A DNA stretch of 64,000 nt from JBFAPK01 sp040676675 (GTDB taxonomy: Bacteria > Actinomycetota > Actinomycetes > Mycobacteriales > Micromonosporaceae): the NCBI RefSeq assembly GCF_040676675.1, contig NZ_JBFAPK010000030.1:1-64000 (forward strand), in the 5' to 3' direction. Both the position numbers and the translations under genes were made by a program. Shown here piece by piece: positions 26,948 through 35,496 of the stretch. Position 1 is the first letter of the stretch. Each line of letters begins with the position of its first letter. The notes under the pieces were generated by a model, which saw only the letters and a program-made list of their open reading frames with translations, had not been told where the DNA came from and ran no database searches.

Positions 26948-27742
26948 TCAGTCCTGGCGCAGGCAGCAGCCGCTGCAGACCTTGGGTCGGGGCAGCGTGA
27001 AGGCGAGGCAGCAGGTCTTGCGCTGCACCGTCGGCTCGCCGTTCGGGCCGGGTACCAACTCGATCAGGTCGGCGACGTCGAGGGCGTCGAGCAGCGCGTC
27101 GACGGAGGCGACCGCCGAGCCGGGCAGCGCGTCCGCGGCGCGCAGCACGCCGTACGCGACGCCGGAGGCGACCGAGCCGAGCAGCGTACGGGCACCGACC
27201 CGGACCCGGGCGTGGATCGCGTCGAGCAGCGGGGTCAGGTGCTCGTCGAGCATCGCCGTGCGCAGCGCGGCGAGCAGGGCCCGCTCGTCGGCGACGACCC
27301 GCACGTCGGGCCGCCCGGCCAGCGCCAGCGGATCCGAGGGGAGGACCGCGACGGTGATCGAGCGGCGCAGCCCGAGGCTGAGCAGGGGACCCGGGCCGCC
27401 GAGGCGGACCAGCACCTCCTCGGGGCGTACCAGCGGCACCCGCCGGGCGGAGGCCCAGCCCAGCACCGTCGGCAGCGCCAGCCAGTAGGTGTACGACTTC
27501 CAGGCCAGCGTGGCGGCGGCGTGCGGGGAGGCACCCCACTGCCGCGCGGCGGCGTCGAGCAACTCGGGCAGCCGCACGCCGCTGATCAGGTCGGTGGCGG
27601 GAAACCAGTCCGCCTCGTCCGCGACGATCAGTTCGCCGGGGAGACTGCCGAGGTCCGCGGTGCCGAACATCGCCCGCAGCGTGGCGGTGACCGGCGCGAG
27701 CGGGGCCACGGCGTCAGCGCGGCTGTCGATCGTTGCGATCAT
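26948..27742 (-). CDS. FhuF-like (2Fe-2S) siderophore-iron reductase
   Basis: A 264-residue protein. The C-terminus carries the FhuF cysteine pattern (TCCLAFTLPRPKVCSGCC), which holds a [2Fe-2S] cluster used to reduce ferric siderophores. ATG 27742 follows AAGGGC and fits better than the longer frame. An iron-box sequence sits 54 bases upstream, consistent with repression by a DtxR/IdeR-type regulator when iron is plentiful. It converges with the membrane protein gene. Confidence 0.88.
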   Translation of the reverse strand: MIATIDSRADAVAPLAPVTATLRAMFGTADLGSLPGELIVADEADWFPATDLISGVRLPELLDAAARQWGASPHAAATLAWKSYTYWLALPTVLGWASARRVPLVRPEEVLVRLGGPGPLLSLGLRRSITVAVLPSDPLALAGRPDVRVVADERALLAALRTAMLDEHLTPLLDAIHARVRVGARTLLGSVASGVAYGVLRAADALPGSAVASVDALLDALDVADLIELVPGPNGEPTVQRKTCCLAFTLPRPKVCSGCCLRQD

Positions 27743-27795
27743 GCCTGCCCTTTTCCCCCGGAACGGCGATGTGACACCGATGGTCACCCTGGCGA

Positions 27796-27816
27796 TTAAG
27801 GTTAGCCTAACTTAGG
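27796..27816. promoter_or_regulatory. Iron box (DtxR/IdeR/DmdR-type operator)
   Basis: TAAGGTTAGCCTAACTTAG (27797-27815) agrees with the actinobacterial iron-box consensus (TTAGGTTAGSCTAACCTAA) at 16 of 19 positions by hand, with a perfect core GTTAGCCTAAC. It lies upstream of the FhuF-like gene. Confidence 0.85.
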
Positions 27817-28097
27817 TGGCCGGCCTGGGCGGGGGTTGAGGCGCAGGTCACTGCCGCGTCGGTCGGCGCGCGGGGGCGGGCGGGGCCCGGCGGGGCCGCG
27901 GCAGGCGAGGGAGCGTTCCCGTCGTCGCCATCACTATTCGTAGCCGGGTCGCGGCGGCCGGCGACCAATGGGGTCGCGGTCCGGGACAGGATCGACGATA
28001 ATGGTTGAATAGTCAAGGCAAATGTCGGTAATGCGGCATTCATGTATGGCTGGGTGAGGCAACGGAGAGACTGAGACTCCCGGCCAAGAGGAAGCCC

Positions 28098-29621
28098 ATG
28101 ACTACCTCGCCCATCGAACGGGCTGCCGACTCGTTCGCGGCCGAGCTCTCCCGGCGGCGGGTCGAGCAGGGTATGACCAAGAAACAGCTCGCCGCGCGGA
28201 TGGGTTTCGACCCGTCGTACGTCAGCCATGTCGAAGGTCGTCGACACCGCCCCACCGAGGACTTCGCCCGCCGGGCGGAGGCCGTCCTCGGCGCGGCGGG
28301 CGCGATCTGGCAGCGTTTCCAGGAGTACGACGAGCTCCGGCACGCCCGGGCCGCCGTCAACCCGCACCGTGACCCGCCGGTACCCGAGAAGTGGATGCCA
28401 CCGGGCACCGGCCTCATCGTGGAGCAGGAGGTGGCGACGCTCCGGTACGAGAACGGCCGGTACCGGTGCGCCATCCGCCGCGCCCTCTACAACCAGGGCA
28501 CCGAGCCCGTGACCCGCTACCTGGTGCGGGTCGCCGTCGACCGCTACCCCGGCGACCCGGGCCGGTCCAACCGTCACCACCGCGAGCACCCCCTCACCTT
28601 CGGCGAGCTGGACCTGCAGGCGTACTACGACGACCAGGGCAGCCGCGAGCGGATGGAGTGGCGCAAGAAGCAGGACCGGGACGCCTTCAAGGAGGTCTGG
28701 CTCCTCTTCGAGAACGGGCAGGGGCGGTTCCCGCTCTACCCCGGCCGCCGCGCCGTCATCGAGTACGCGTACACCGTCAGCGAGGACAAGTGGGGCACCT
28801 GGTTCCAGCGGGCGGTCCGCCTCCCCACCAACCAGCTGACCGTACGGCTCGACCTGCCCGTCGAACTCGACCCGCAGGTCTGGGGCGTGGAGACCTCCAC
28901 CGCCGAGGAGGGACCGCTGCGCACCCCGGTGGTGCACACCGAGGAGGACGGGCGGGCCCGGTTCGAGTGGTCCACGGAGAACCCGCCGCTCAACGCCCGG
29001 TACCGCCTGGAGTGGCGGTACCGCAGCGAACCGCCGGCCGGCCCGGTGCGCGGCGCCGAGGGCGGCACCCGGGCCAGCGACCGGATGCGCGCCGCCGGGA
29101 TCGTGCAGCGCGGGGCCGACCTGCTGCGCCAGCCGGCCCGCCAGTTCGACCTGCCCCGCGACGCCGGGGTGGCCCGGGACGTGGTGGCGCGGCTGCGGGC
29201 GGCGCTGGACCGGGTGGACGAGCTGCACCCGTTCAGCAAGGGGCTGGGTCTGGCGGCGCCGCAGATCGGGCTCTCCTGGGCGGCGGCGATCGTGCAACCG
29301 CCGGACCGTGAGGCCGAGCCGGTGGTGCTGATCAACCCGCGCGTCGTCGACGCGACGCTGGAATCGGACGAGCAGTACGAGGGCTGCCTGTCGTTCTTCG
29401 ACTCGCGCGGGCTGGTGGCACGCCCGCTCCGCCTCGACGTCGAGCACGCGAACGTGGACGGTACCCGGGTGATCACCTGTTTCGAGTTCGCCATGGCCCG
29501 GCTGGTGGCGCACGAGCTCGACCACCTGGACGGCCGGCTCTACGTCGACCGGATGGCGCCCGGGATGCCGCTGGTACCGGTCGAGGAGTACCGGGAGAGC
29601 GGTCGCCCCTGGCACTACTGA
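28098..29621 (+). CDS. Three-part protein: XRE helix-turn-helix + beta domain + peptide deformylase
   Basis: A 507-residue protein. Residues 10-70 are an XRE HTH (MTKKQLAARMGFDPSYVSHVE). Residues 100-310 are beta-rich with aromatic and acidic patches and no recognised fold. Residues 330-507 are a peptide deformylase with all three motifs: GLGLAAPQIG (382-391), EGCLS (Cys430) and HELDH (His472, Glu473, His476). The metal ligands and catalytic glutamate are all present, so activity is expected. ATG 28098 gives a continuous frame with no break between domains. It is unusual for a deformylase to carry a DNA-binding domain. Confidence 0.88.
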   Translation: MTTSPIERAADSFAAELSRRRVEQGMTKKQLAARMGFDPSYVSHVEGRRHRPTEDFARRAEAVLGAAGAIWQRFQEYDELRHARAAVNPHRDPPVPEKWMPPGTGLIVEQEVATLRYENGRYRCAIRRALYNQGTEPVTRYLVRVAVDRYPGDPGRSNRHHREHPLTFGELDLQAYYDDQGSRERMEWRKKQDRDAFKEVWLLFENGQGRFPLYPGRRAVIEYAYTVSEDKWGTWFQRAVRLPTNQLTVRLDLPVELDPQVWGVETSTAEEGPLRTPVVHTEEDGRARFEWSTENPPLNARYRLEWRYRSEPPAGPVRGAEGGTRASDRMRAAGIVQRGADLLRQPARQFDLPRDAGVARDVVARLRAALDRVDELHPFSKGLGLAAPQIGLSWAAAIVQPPDREAEPVVLINPRVVDATLESDEQYEGCLSFFDSRGLVARPLRLDVEHANVDGTRVITCFEFAMARLVAHELDHLDGRLYVDRMAPGMPLVPVEEYRESGRPWHY

Positions 29622-29673
29622 CGCCCCCGGCCACCCGGCGGGTCGCGTCGTGCGGCCCCCGACGCGGGTTGAA

Positions 29674-29713
29674 CCGGGTCTCGTGCCCTGTGCGGGCAGG
29701 GCACGAGACCCGG
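29674..29713. terminator. Strong bidirectional terminator hairpin
   Basis: A perfect 17-bp inverted repeat (CCGGGTCTCGTGCCCTG and its complement) around a 6-base loop, between the convergent deformylase-fusion and flavohaemoprotein genes. Confidence 0.88.
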
Positions 29714-29728
29714 CGGGGGGAGGATGGT

Positions 29729-30844
29729 CTAGACGGCGCCGAAGGTGTCGTACCGGATCTGTTCGGCCGGTACCTGCTGCTCGGCGAGGGTGCGCAGGAC
29801 GGAGCGGACCATGGCCACCGAGCCGGAGACCAGGCAGTCGTGCGAGGTCCACGGCCCGTAGCGGGCCACCACGTCGGCGACGTCGCCCTGCTCGCCGCCG
29901 AAGGCGGGATCGTCCCCGCAACACGGGATGATCATCAGCCACGGGTGCCCGGCGGCGAGTTCGTAGAGTTCGGCCAGGGCGTACAGCTCCTCCTCGCGGC
30001 GTACGCCGTAGAAGACGTGCACCCAGCGGGTGCGGTTGTAGCCGCTCAGCTCCTCGACGAGCGCCTTGATCGGGGCGAGCCCGACGCCGCCCGCCACGCA
30101 GAGCACGTCGCGGGTCGAGTCGCGGTCGAGCGTCATGGAGCCCATCGGAGCGGCCAACCGCAGCAGGTCACCCGGTCTGATCCGCCGTACCAGGGTGCCG
30201 GAGAGCCAGCCGGCGTCGAGCGACCGTACGTGGAACTCCAGGATGTTGCCCTCGTTCGGAGCGTTCGCGATCGAGTACGTCCGCCAGACCCGCGGGTGGT
30301 ACCGGGGCGCCTCGATGCTCACGTACTGGCCGGCGCGGTACGGCAGCGGGTACTGCAACGGCTGGCAGGTGAAGACCGCCACGTCCGAGGTACGCCGCTC
30401 GTGGGTGAGCACCTCGGCGTGCCAGAACGGCGGGTTGTCGTCCTCCGCCGCCCCGGCCTGCATCCGCTCGGAGATCACCCGGTACGCGTCGGCCCACGCC
30501 TGGTCGTACTCGATGCTCCACTGCTCGGCCGCGCAGGTCCGCAGCGCGTCGAGCAGCGCGGCACCCATGATCGTGAAGTGCTCCGGCAGGACGTGGTACT
30601 TGCGGTGGTCCCGGCCGAGCGCCCGGAGGTAGTCGTCGAGGTGCTCGGGATCGTCGATGGTCTGCATCGCCGTCACGATCGCTTCGAGCAGCCGGTCGCG
30701 CTGGCCGCTCATCTGTACCGGAAAGAGGTCGCGCAGGGCCGGACTGGTGAGGAACATGCGCGCGTAGAAGTGCTGGGCGAGCTTCTCCTGCCGGTCCTCG
30801 ACCAGGACCCAGCTCTCCTTCAGCAGCTGCGCGAGGTTTTCCAT
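29729..30844 (-). CDS. Flavohaemoprotein (globin + FAD/NAD reductase)
   Basis: A 371-residue protein, about the family length. A globin domain covers residues 1-135, with the F-helix histidine near residue 80 in LGRDHRKYHV. The FAD-binding barrel has RVWRTYSIANAP, and the NAD domain has CVAGGVGLAPIKAL. Such proteins detoxify nitric oxide or reduce other ligands; the distal-pocket features seen here are closer to actinobacterial type II flavohaemoglobins than to Hmp, but this is tentative. ATG 30844 follows GAAGGGCGG. Confidence 0.9.
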   Translation of the reverse strand: MENLAQLLKESWVLVEDRQEKLAQHFYARMFLTSPALRDLFPVQMSGQRDRLLEAIVTAMQTIDDPEHLDDYLRALGRDHRKYHVLPEHFTIMGAALLDALRTCAAEQWSIEYDQAWADAYRVISERMQAGAAEDDNPPFWHAEVLTHERRTSDVAVFTCQPLQYPLPYRAGQYVSIEAPRYHPRVWRTYSIANAPNEGNILEFHVRSLDAGWLSGTLVRRIRPGDLLRLAAPMGSMTLDRDSTRDVLCVAGGVGLAPIKALVEELSGYNRTRWVHVFYGVRREEELYALAELYELAAGHPWLMIIPCCGDDPAFGGEQGDVADVVARYGPWTSHDCLVSGSVAMVRSVLRTLAEQQVPAEQIRYDTFGAV

Positions 30845-30904
30845 GTCCGCCCTTCTCGGTGATGGCGCGCGTCGGAGACGCGCGAGCTGGCCGGTCAGAT
30901 CGGT

Positions 30905-30980
30905 GTTGCGTGGCGGTGCGGTGGTGCTTCGTGGCGGTGCCTTGCTTGCGTCCGTGGTCCCTGCGTTGCGTGGCGGTGCG
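30905..30980. repeat. Short direct repeats upstream of flavohaemoprotein gene
   Basis: GTTGCGTGGCGGTGCG occurs exactly at 30905-30920 and 30965-30980, with a partial copy (CTTCGTGGCGGTGCC) at 30927-30941, in the 297-base gap between the flavohaemoprotein and CPBP genes. This could be a promoter-region tandem or a regulator array. Confidence 0.65.
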
Positions 30981-31141
30981 TCGGTCGCACGGCGGTGCGT
31001 CCGGGCTGGCTCACAAAGGGTGAACACTGAGGGTCATGGTCCATCGGACAGACAGTGCGATCAGTGAGTGATGGCCCGATATGCCCCGCTACGTACCGTG
31101 GCGGTGTTCGGGTCCGTCGCCCATGCGGCAGAGTTGGTCGG

Positions 31142-31912
31142 GTGACGCTTGATCTCGCTCGGCCGGTCTCCCGCAGGACGACCGGCGTCGAGGTGCTCCT
31201 GGTCCTCGGCCTCTCGCTCGGGCAGTCCGCGATCTACTCGCTGGTGACCATCGTCGGGCGCCTCACCGCCGACCGGCCGCTGTCCCAGCAGACGGCCACC
31301 CTCAACCCGTCCCAGTCGGCCCGGCCCTGGCTCGACCTCGCGTACCAGCTCCTGGGCATCGCCTTCGCCCTGGTCCCGGTGCTGCTCGCGGTGCACCTGC
31401 TGAATCGCGAGGGCGGCGACGCCCGGCAGCGGCTCGGCCTCGACGCCGCACGCCCGCGCGCCGACCTCGGCTGGGGCGCCGCGCTGGCCGCCGCGATCGG
31501 GCTGCCCGGACTCGGCCTCTTCGCCGTCGCCGCGTGGCTCGGGATCAACGCCAACGTGGTACCGGCCGCGCTGCCGCACGTCTGGTGGGCGGTACCGGTC
31601 CTGGTGCTCTCCGCCGCCCAGAACGCCATCCTGGAGGAGGTGATCGTCGTCGGGTACCTGGTCACCCGGCTGCGGGAACTCGGGTGGCGGATCGGCGCGG
31701 TGATCGCCGCGAGCGCGGTACTGCGCGGCTCCTACCACCTCTACCAGGGCTTCGGGGCGTTCCTCGGCAACGCCGTCATGGGCGTGGTCTTCGCGCTCTT
31801 CTTCCTGCGTACCCGGCGGGTGATGCCGCTGATCGTCGCGCACACGCTGCTCGACGTGGTCGCCTTCGTCGGCTACACGCTGCTGCCGGACGACTGGTTC
31901 CGCTGGCTCTAG
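31142..31912 (+). CDS. CPBP-family intramembrane metalloprotease
   Basis: A 256-residue membrane protein with about seven hydrophobic segments. The CPBP signature glutamates are in ILEEVIVVGYLVTRLRE, followed by LRGSYHLYQG and HTLLDVV, which give the histidines. Members cleave prenylated or membrane peptides, or act as immunity proteins. GTG 31142 has only a weak ribosome binding site. Confidence 0.85.
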   Translation: MTLDLARPVSRRTTGVEVLLVLGLSLGQSAIYSLVTIVGRLTADRPLSQQTATLNPSQSARPWLDLAYQLLGIAFALVPVLLAVHLLNREGGDARQRLGLDAARPRADLGWGAALAAAIGLPGLGLFAVAAWLGINANVVPAALPHVWWAVPVLVLSAAQNAILEEVIVVGYLVTRLRELGWRIGAVIAASAVLRGSYHLYQGFGAFLGNAVMGVVFALFFLRTRRVMPLIVAHTLLDVVAFVGYTLLPDDWFRWL

Positions 31913-31991
31913 CGCCTCGGGTCCGGGGCGGCCCCCGAGGTCGCGGAGCACCCCTCGCGGGCTCCCTGCGGAGGGGCCCTCCCGACGCCGG

Positions 31992-33362
31992 CTAGCGCCG
32001 GTAGCGGGCCACCGCACGGGCCGCGAGCCGCTGCGCGACCGCCGTACCGCCCGCCGCGGCGGCCAGCGCCGCCGCGCCCGGGAGCAGCCGGGCCGCCGCG
32101 CGCAGCGCCAGCCAGCCACCGGCCTGGGCGGCGAGCGGTACGCCGAGCCGCCACGCCGCCTCCAGCGCCCGGTCCAGCGCGTCCTCGCCCTCCGGGCCCG
32201 CCCGGCCCGCGGCGGCGAGCGCGTCCCGGGCGGCCGCGTCGTCCGGGTGCACCCGGGTCAGTACGAGCAGGTCGGCGGCGCGGTCCGGGTGCGTCGGCTC
32301 GTGCCCGTACGCGGCGGCCAGGTGCAGCACCAGCCCCGCCTGGGTCCAGGCGACCACCACCAGCTCGGCGAGCGGCGCGAGCAGCCCGGCGCCGGCCGAG
32401 ACGGCACCACCGGTGCCGGCGATGCGGACGAACCGGCGGGTCGCCAGTCGGGCCAGCCCCTCGGGCGTGGCGCTCGGGTAGTCCGTGCGGACCCGTTCGG
32501 CCCAGGCCCGCGCCCCCGGGCCGAGGGACTCGACGGCGGCCGTGGCCAGCAGCTCCGGGGCGTACCCCGGGTGGGCGAGCAGGCGCGCGGTGAGACCCGG
32601 TGCGGGCTCCGCCGGGGTACGCCCCGCACCGGCCGGCGCCGCCGCGACCGGCTGCGGACCGTCCGGGGGCAGCAACGTCGCCGCGTCGCCGGCCGCCCTG
32701 CGCGGCCTCGGCGCGGTCTTGCGCGCCTTCGCCGCGGTTCCGCCCGCCTTCGTGGCGGCTTTGCCGGCGGCCTTCGCGGCGGCCTTGGCCGGCCTCGGAC
32801 GCGTCTCGTCCGGCTTCGCGCCTGCGTCGTCCGGCTTCGGGGGCTTCGGGGGCGTCTCGTCCGACCTCGCGCCTGGATCATCTGGCTTCGGGAGCGTCTC
32901 GTCCGGCCGGGTCGCGGCGGGCTCCTGCTCCGCCGGCCCGGCCGCCGCCGACGTGGCCGCCGCCTTGCGCGGCGCCCGCTTGGCCGGCCTCGTGGCCGCG
33001 ACCGGCGCTGCCGCCACCGGCTCGCCGGTCGCGGCTGGCTCGACCGCTGCGGGTGGCTCGGTGGCTCCGGCCGCCCGCCGGGGTCTTGTGACCTTCGTCG
33101 CTTCCGGTACGCGGGCCGGGCTCGCGTCCGCTTCCGGCGTCTCCGTCCCCGGCTCCGCTGCCGCGGGTACGGTGGGATCCTCCGCCGGCGGCTGGAAGAG
33201 CACGGGCGGAGCCTTGGCGCGGCGGGTACGCGGCACGGGCGCCGGCTGCGGCGCCTCGCTCGCCGGCGGGTTGAAGGCCGGCCGGGCCGTACGGGATCGC
33301 GGCGTCGACCGCTCCGGGGGCCGGCGCTCGGGTGAGGGGTCGGTGGACGACTGCTCCTCCAT
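31992..33362 (-). CDS. EcsC-like protein with long disordered N-terminus
   Basis: A 456-residue protein. The first 250 residues are rich in Pro, Ala, Lys and Arg with repeated PKPDD/TRPRPAKAA stretches and look disordered. The C-terminal 200 residues are helical with alanine-rich membrane-active segments and the EcsC-like block YGHEPTHPDRAADLLVLTRVHP. Role unknown; EcsC was named for a Bacillus transporter operon. Confidence 0.8.
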   Translation of the reverse strand: MEEQSSTDPSPERRPPERSTPRSRTARPAFNPPASEAPQPAPVPRTRRAKAPPVLFQPPAEDPTVPAAAEPGTETPEADASPARVPEATKVTRPRRAAGATEPPAAVEPAATGEPVAAAPVAATRPAKRAPRKAAATSAAAGPAEQEPAATRPDETLPKPDDPGARSDETPPKPPKPDDAGAKPDETRPRPAKAAAKAAGKAATKAGGTAAKARKTAPRPRRAAGDAATLLPPDGPQPVAAAPAGAGRTPAEPAPGLTARLLAHPGYAPELLATAAVESLGPGARAWAERVRTDYPSATPEGLARLATRRFVRIAGTGGAVSAGAGLLAPLAELVVVAWTQAGLVLHLAAAYGHEPTHPDRAADLLVLTRVHPDDAAARDALAAAGRAGPEGEDALDRALEAAWRLGVPLAAQAGGWLALRAAARLLPGAAALAAAAGGTAVAQRLAARAVARYRR

Positions 33363-33456
33363 ATCGAAAAAGCCTAGTCCCCGTGGTGGATATCGGCCTG
33401 CCGAGCGCTTCGTGCCCGGCTGGCCGGGTCGTCCCGGGCGGAAGGGGGATAGCGCT

Positions 33457-33486
33457 TTGCCCCCGGCCGGGGTGGCCCTGTATCCT
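33457..33486 (+). promoter_or_regulatory. tRNA promoter
   Basis: TTGCCC at 33457-33462 and TATCCT at 33481-33486, spaced 18 bases, form a vegetative-type promoter about 30 bases before the tRNA-Ser gene. Confidence 0.6.
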
Positions 33487-33514
33487 CGGTCGGCGGTGGT
33501 CTACAGGCCACCGA

Positions 33515-33605
33515 GGAGACTTCGCCTAGTCTGGTCTATGGCGCCGCACTGCTAATGCGGTTGGGGTTTTAAAGCCCCTCCCGGGTTCGAATCCCGGAGT
33601 CTCCG
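33515..33605 (+). tRNA. tRNA-Ser (anticodon GCU)
   Basis: A 91-base type II tRNA. Acceptor stem GGAGAC/GTCTCC, anticodon loop reading CTGCTAA with anticodon GCT, a long GC-rich variable arm and the T loop GGTTCGAATCC. Confidence 0.93.
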
Positions 33606-33640
33606 CGCCCCGGCCGGGTGTGTAGACTGGCCGAGCACCA

Positions 33641-33713
33641 GCGCCCGTAGCTCAACGGATAGAGCATCTGACTACGGATCAGAAGGTTAGGGGTTCGAGT
33701 CCCTTCGGGCGCG
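33641..33713 (+). tRNA. tRNA-Arg (anticodon ACG)
   Basis: A 73-base tRNA: acceptor stem GCGCCCG/CGGGCGC, anticodon loop CTACGGA with ACG, T loop GGTTCGAGTCC. The broken integrase on the opposite strand overlaps its 3' half, so this tRNA was the island attachment site. Confidence 0.95.
33679..33713. other. Probable attachment site (att) in tRNA-Arg 3' half
   Basis: The overlap of the integrase 3' end with the tRNA T-arm and acceptor stem marks the probable integration crossover. I find no second copy of this tail within the window, so the distal att site has been lost or lies outside. Confidence 0.5.
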
Positions 33714-34397
33714 CAAGATCATGAGGGGCCTGAACTGCGGGAACGCGGTTCGGGCCCTTCTTGCTGCCTGGCCTGCGTGGATGGTGGGTGTCACGTGGGT
33801 GCGATGTGGGTGCCAGCCCTGTTGGCGAGTTTTTCTCGCGCTTGGTGGCCTTGACCTGGGGCTTCGGGACCGCGCCCGGGGTGCTGGGGGCTGGAGCACC
33901 TGTTTTCGGTCGGCGGGTGGGTCGGTTCTTCCGGGCCTTGTTTTTGATCTTTTTGCGGGTGCGGCGGGCCGCGGCGAGGACGAGGTGGGCGGCGGCGTCG
34001 GCGCTGTGTCGCTGCACGTCGGGTAGGACGCTGGTGTAGGTGTCGGCGGTGGTCACGATGCTGGAGTGGCCGAGGAGATTTGCAGGATCTTCAGGTCGGC
34101 GCCGGCCTGGTGGGCCAAGGACGCGGCTCCGTGCCGCAGGTCGTGCAGCCGCACCGGGGGTAGTCCGGCGCGTTGGACGAGTGTGCGGAATCGGGTGGTG
34201 GCGTAGTTCGGGTTGATCGGCTGGCCGTCGGAGCGTACGAACACCTACCTGGTGTCGGTGCACGCCTTGCCATCCGCGGTGGCGTCGCTCCTCTGGTCGA
34301 GTTGTCGGCGGAGGTGCGCGCGTAGGACCTGGACGGTGCGTTTGTCCAGGGCGACCGCGCGGCGTCCGGCGGGGGTCTTCGGGTAGGGCCTAACGGG
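33679..34397 (-). pseudogene. Tyrosine recombinase (phage-type integrase), broken
   Basis: The catalytic domain is readable only by joining frames. LHDLRHGAAS holds the first arginine; LLGHSSIVTTADTYTSVLPDVQ holds the histidine and the nucleophilic tyrosine. A TAG at 34245-34247 sits just before VFVRSDGQPINPN, where a sense codon (probably tyrosine) is expected. A one-base loss near 34077-34085 shifts the frame before GHSS. The N-terminal arm-binding domain is absent. The 3' end reads into tRNA-Arg as in site-specific integrases. Confidence 0.85.
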
Positions 34398-34408
34398 GGA
34401 ACCGCAGC

Positions 34409-34813
34409 TCATTCTTCGCCTTCTGGCGGCATATACCAATCTTGACTCCGAAGCCATTTTAGATACGAGTCGTAGACGTTTAGCAATCCATCTGCCGAAT
34501 CTCGGACAGCCAGAAAAGCAGTCAGCTGATCAAACAGGACACTGATAGCCCTCTGCTCGTCTTCCACAGAGAGGTTGGCGACCCCTCCCAGGCAACCATC
34601 CGGAAAGGTGAGCCGCAATATCAACCCACGCCAGGTCAAATTTGCACCATCACCCAGCCGGACCACAAGCCATTCTCGGAAGCCTCGCAGCAGGCCACCG
34701 TTCTGGCCTGCATCCATTCCAGCGAGAAAAGCTACCGTCTGCCCGAACGAACCGTCAACGCCGAGCATTCCTGGCCGCGTCCGGAGCAGTTCTAGAGTGC
34801 GTTGCAGTTGCAT
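34409..34813 (-). CDS. Intact hypothetical protein in decayed island
   Basis: A 134-residue acidic protein starting at ATG 34813 after TGAGG. It has a helical N-terminus (QLQRTLELLRTRPGML), a central LVVRLGDGANLTWRGLILRLTFPDG block and an aromatic C-terminus (LKWLRSQDWYMPPEGEE). Size and acidity resemble immunity or antitoxin-like proteins, but there is no recognisable family. It sits between the integrase remnant and the toxin-system remnants. Confidence 0.7.
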   Translation of the reverse strand: MQLQRTLELLRTRPGMLGVDGSFGQTVAFLAGMDAGQNGGLLRGFREWLVVRLGDGANLTWRGLILRLTFPDGCLGGVANLSVEDEQRAISVLFDQLTAFLAVRDSADGLLNVYDSYLKWLRSQDWYMPPEGEE

Positions 34814-34863
34814 CAACTAACCTCAAAATCCAAATTGATATCATCCCTGAGTGAGGCGAGCAC

Positions 34864-35002
34864 GGTTGACGACCTGAACGCGTGGCTCAACGCCGGCGTG
34901 CTCCTGCGGCTGTGGCCCACTCTCTGGCTGCCACCCCGGCTACGGCAGGACTGGGAAAAGGCCTTCCCCGAACTCGCCGCGACCCGTACGAACACCGCAT
35001 AA
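34864..35002 (+). pseudogene. 3' remnant of the gene preceding an AbiEii-type toxin
   Basis: The frame reads VDDLNAWLNAGVLLRLWPTLWLPPRLRQDWE and ends in TAA at 35000-35002, just before the AbiEii-like remnant. The segment looks like the C-terminal end of a longer protein with no start codon of its own nearby. Probably the truncated partner (antitoxin-type) gene. Confidence 0.5.
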
Positions 35003-35004
35003 CG

Positions 35005-35486
35005 GTGAACTCCTTTCACGAACGACTCGCCCGCACCGGGCTCGCGCCTGCTCGTCGATACGGTTTCGCTCTCGCCGGCGGTTACGTGGTCCAAGCCGCC
35101 GGACTTCTCGAGCGGCCCAGCGAGGATGTCGACTTGTTCACGGCGTGGGACCGGTACTACATCCCGACGACGCGGTCGCGAACAAGATGAGCGCTCTCTA
35201 CGGGCGAGCATTCGCCCGTGACTTCATCGATATAGACGCCGCGCTCCGATCCGGCCGCTACATCATCAAGCTGTCCTCGACCTCGCGCAACAAACTGATC
35301 GTAGGGTTCGGCCGACGCGTCTTCGCCAATGCTCTCGGGCAGGCCAACGTGCTCGATCCTGATGACTTCGCCCAGTACGGCGTGACCGGTCAGGCATTGG
35401 ACAACCTCCGTGACCGGTTTGAGGCATGGCGCCGCGAACTACTCGCCGGGGAAGACCTCGCGGGAGCTGACGGCTCCGTCCTGTGA
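35005..35486 (+). pseudogene. AbiEii-type nucleotidyltransferase toxin, internal deletion
   Basis: The 5' part (GTG 35005) reads ERLARTGLAPARRYGFALAGGYVVQAAGLLERPSEDVDLFTAW, the nucleotidyltransferase core with the Asp pair of the metal site. At about 35146 it jumps, in another frame, to GPVLHPDDAVANKMSALYGRAFARDFIDIDAAL and runs to 35486. The 60-70 residues normally between are gone and the frame is shifted at the join. It is therefore inactive. Confidence 0.8.
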
Positions 35487-35496
35487 CGCACGCGGT

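Noticed and set aside
25050..27539. An 829-codon minus-strand frame opposite the 24987 membrane protein
   Set aside because: No ribosome binding site or motif; low-complexity Arg/Gly/Pro composition, shadow of the membrane-protein gene.
33515..33713. Possibility that the two adjacent tRNAs and repeats mark a CRISPR array
   Set aside because: No regularly spaced direct repeats; the repeats seen in the window are tandem, without spacers, or only two copies.
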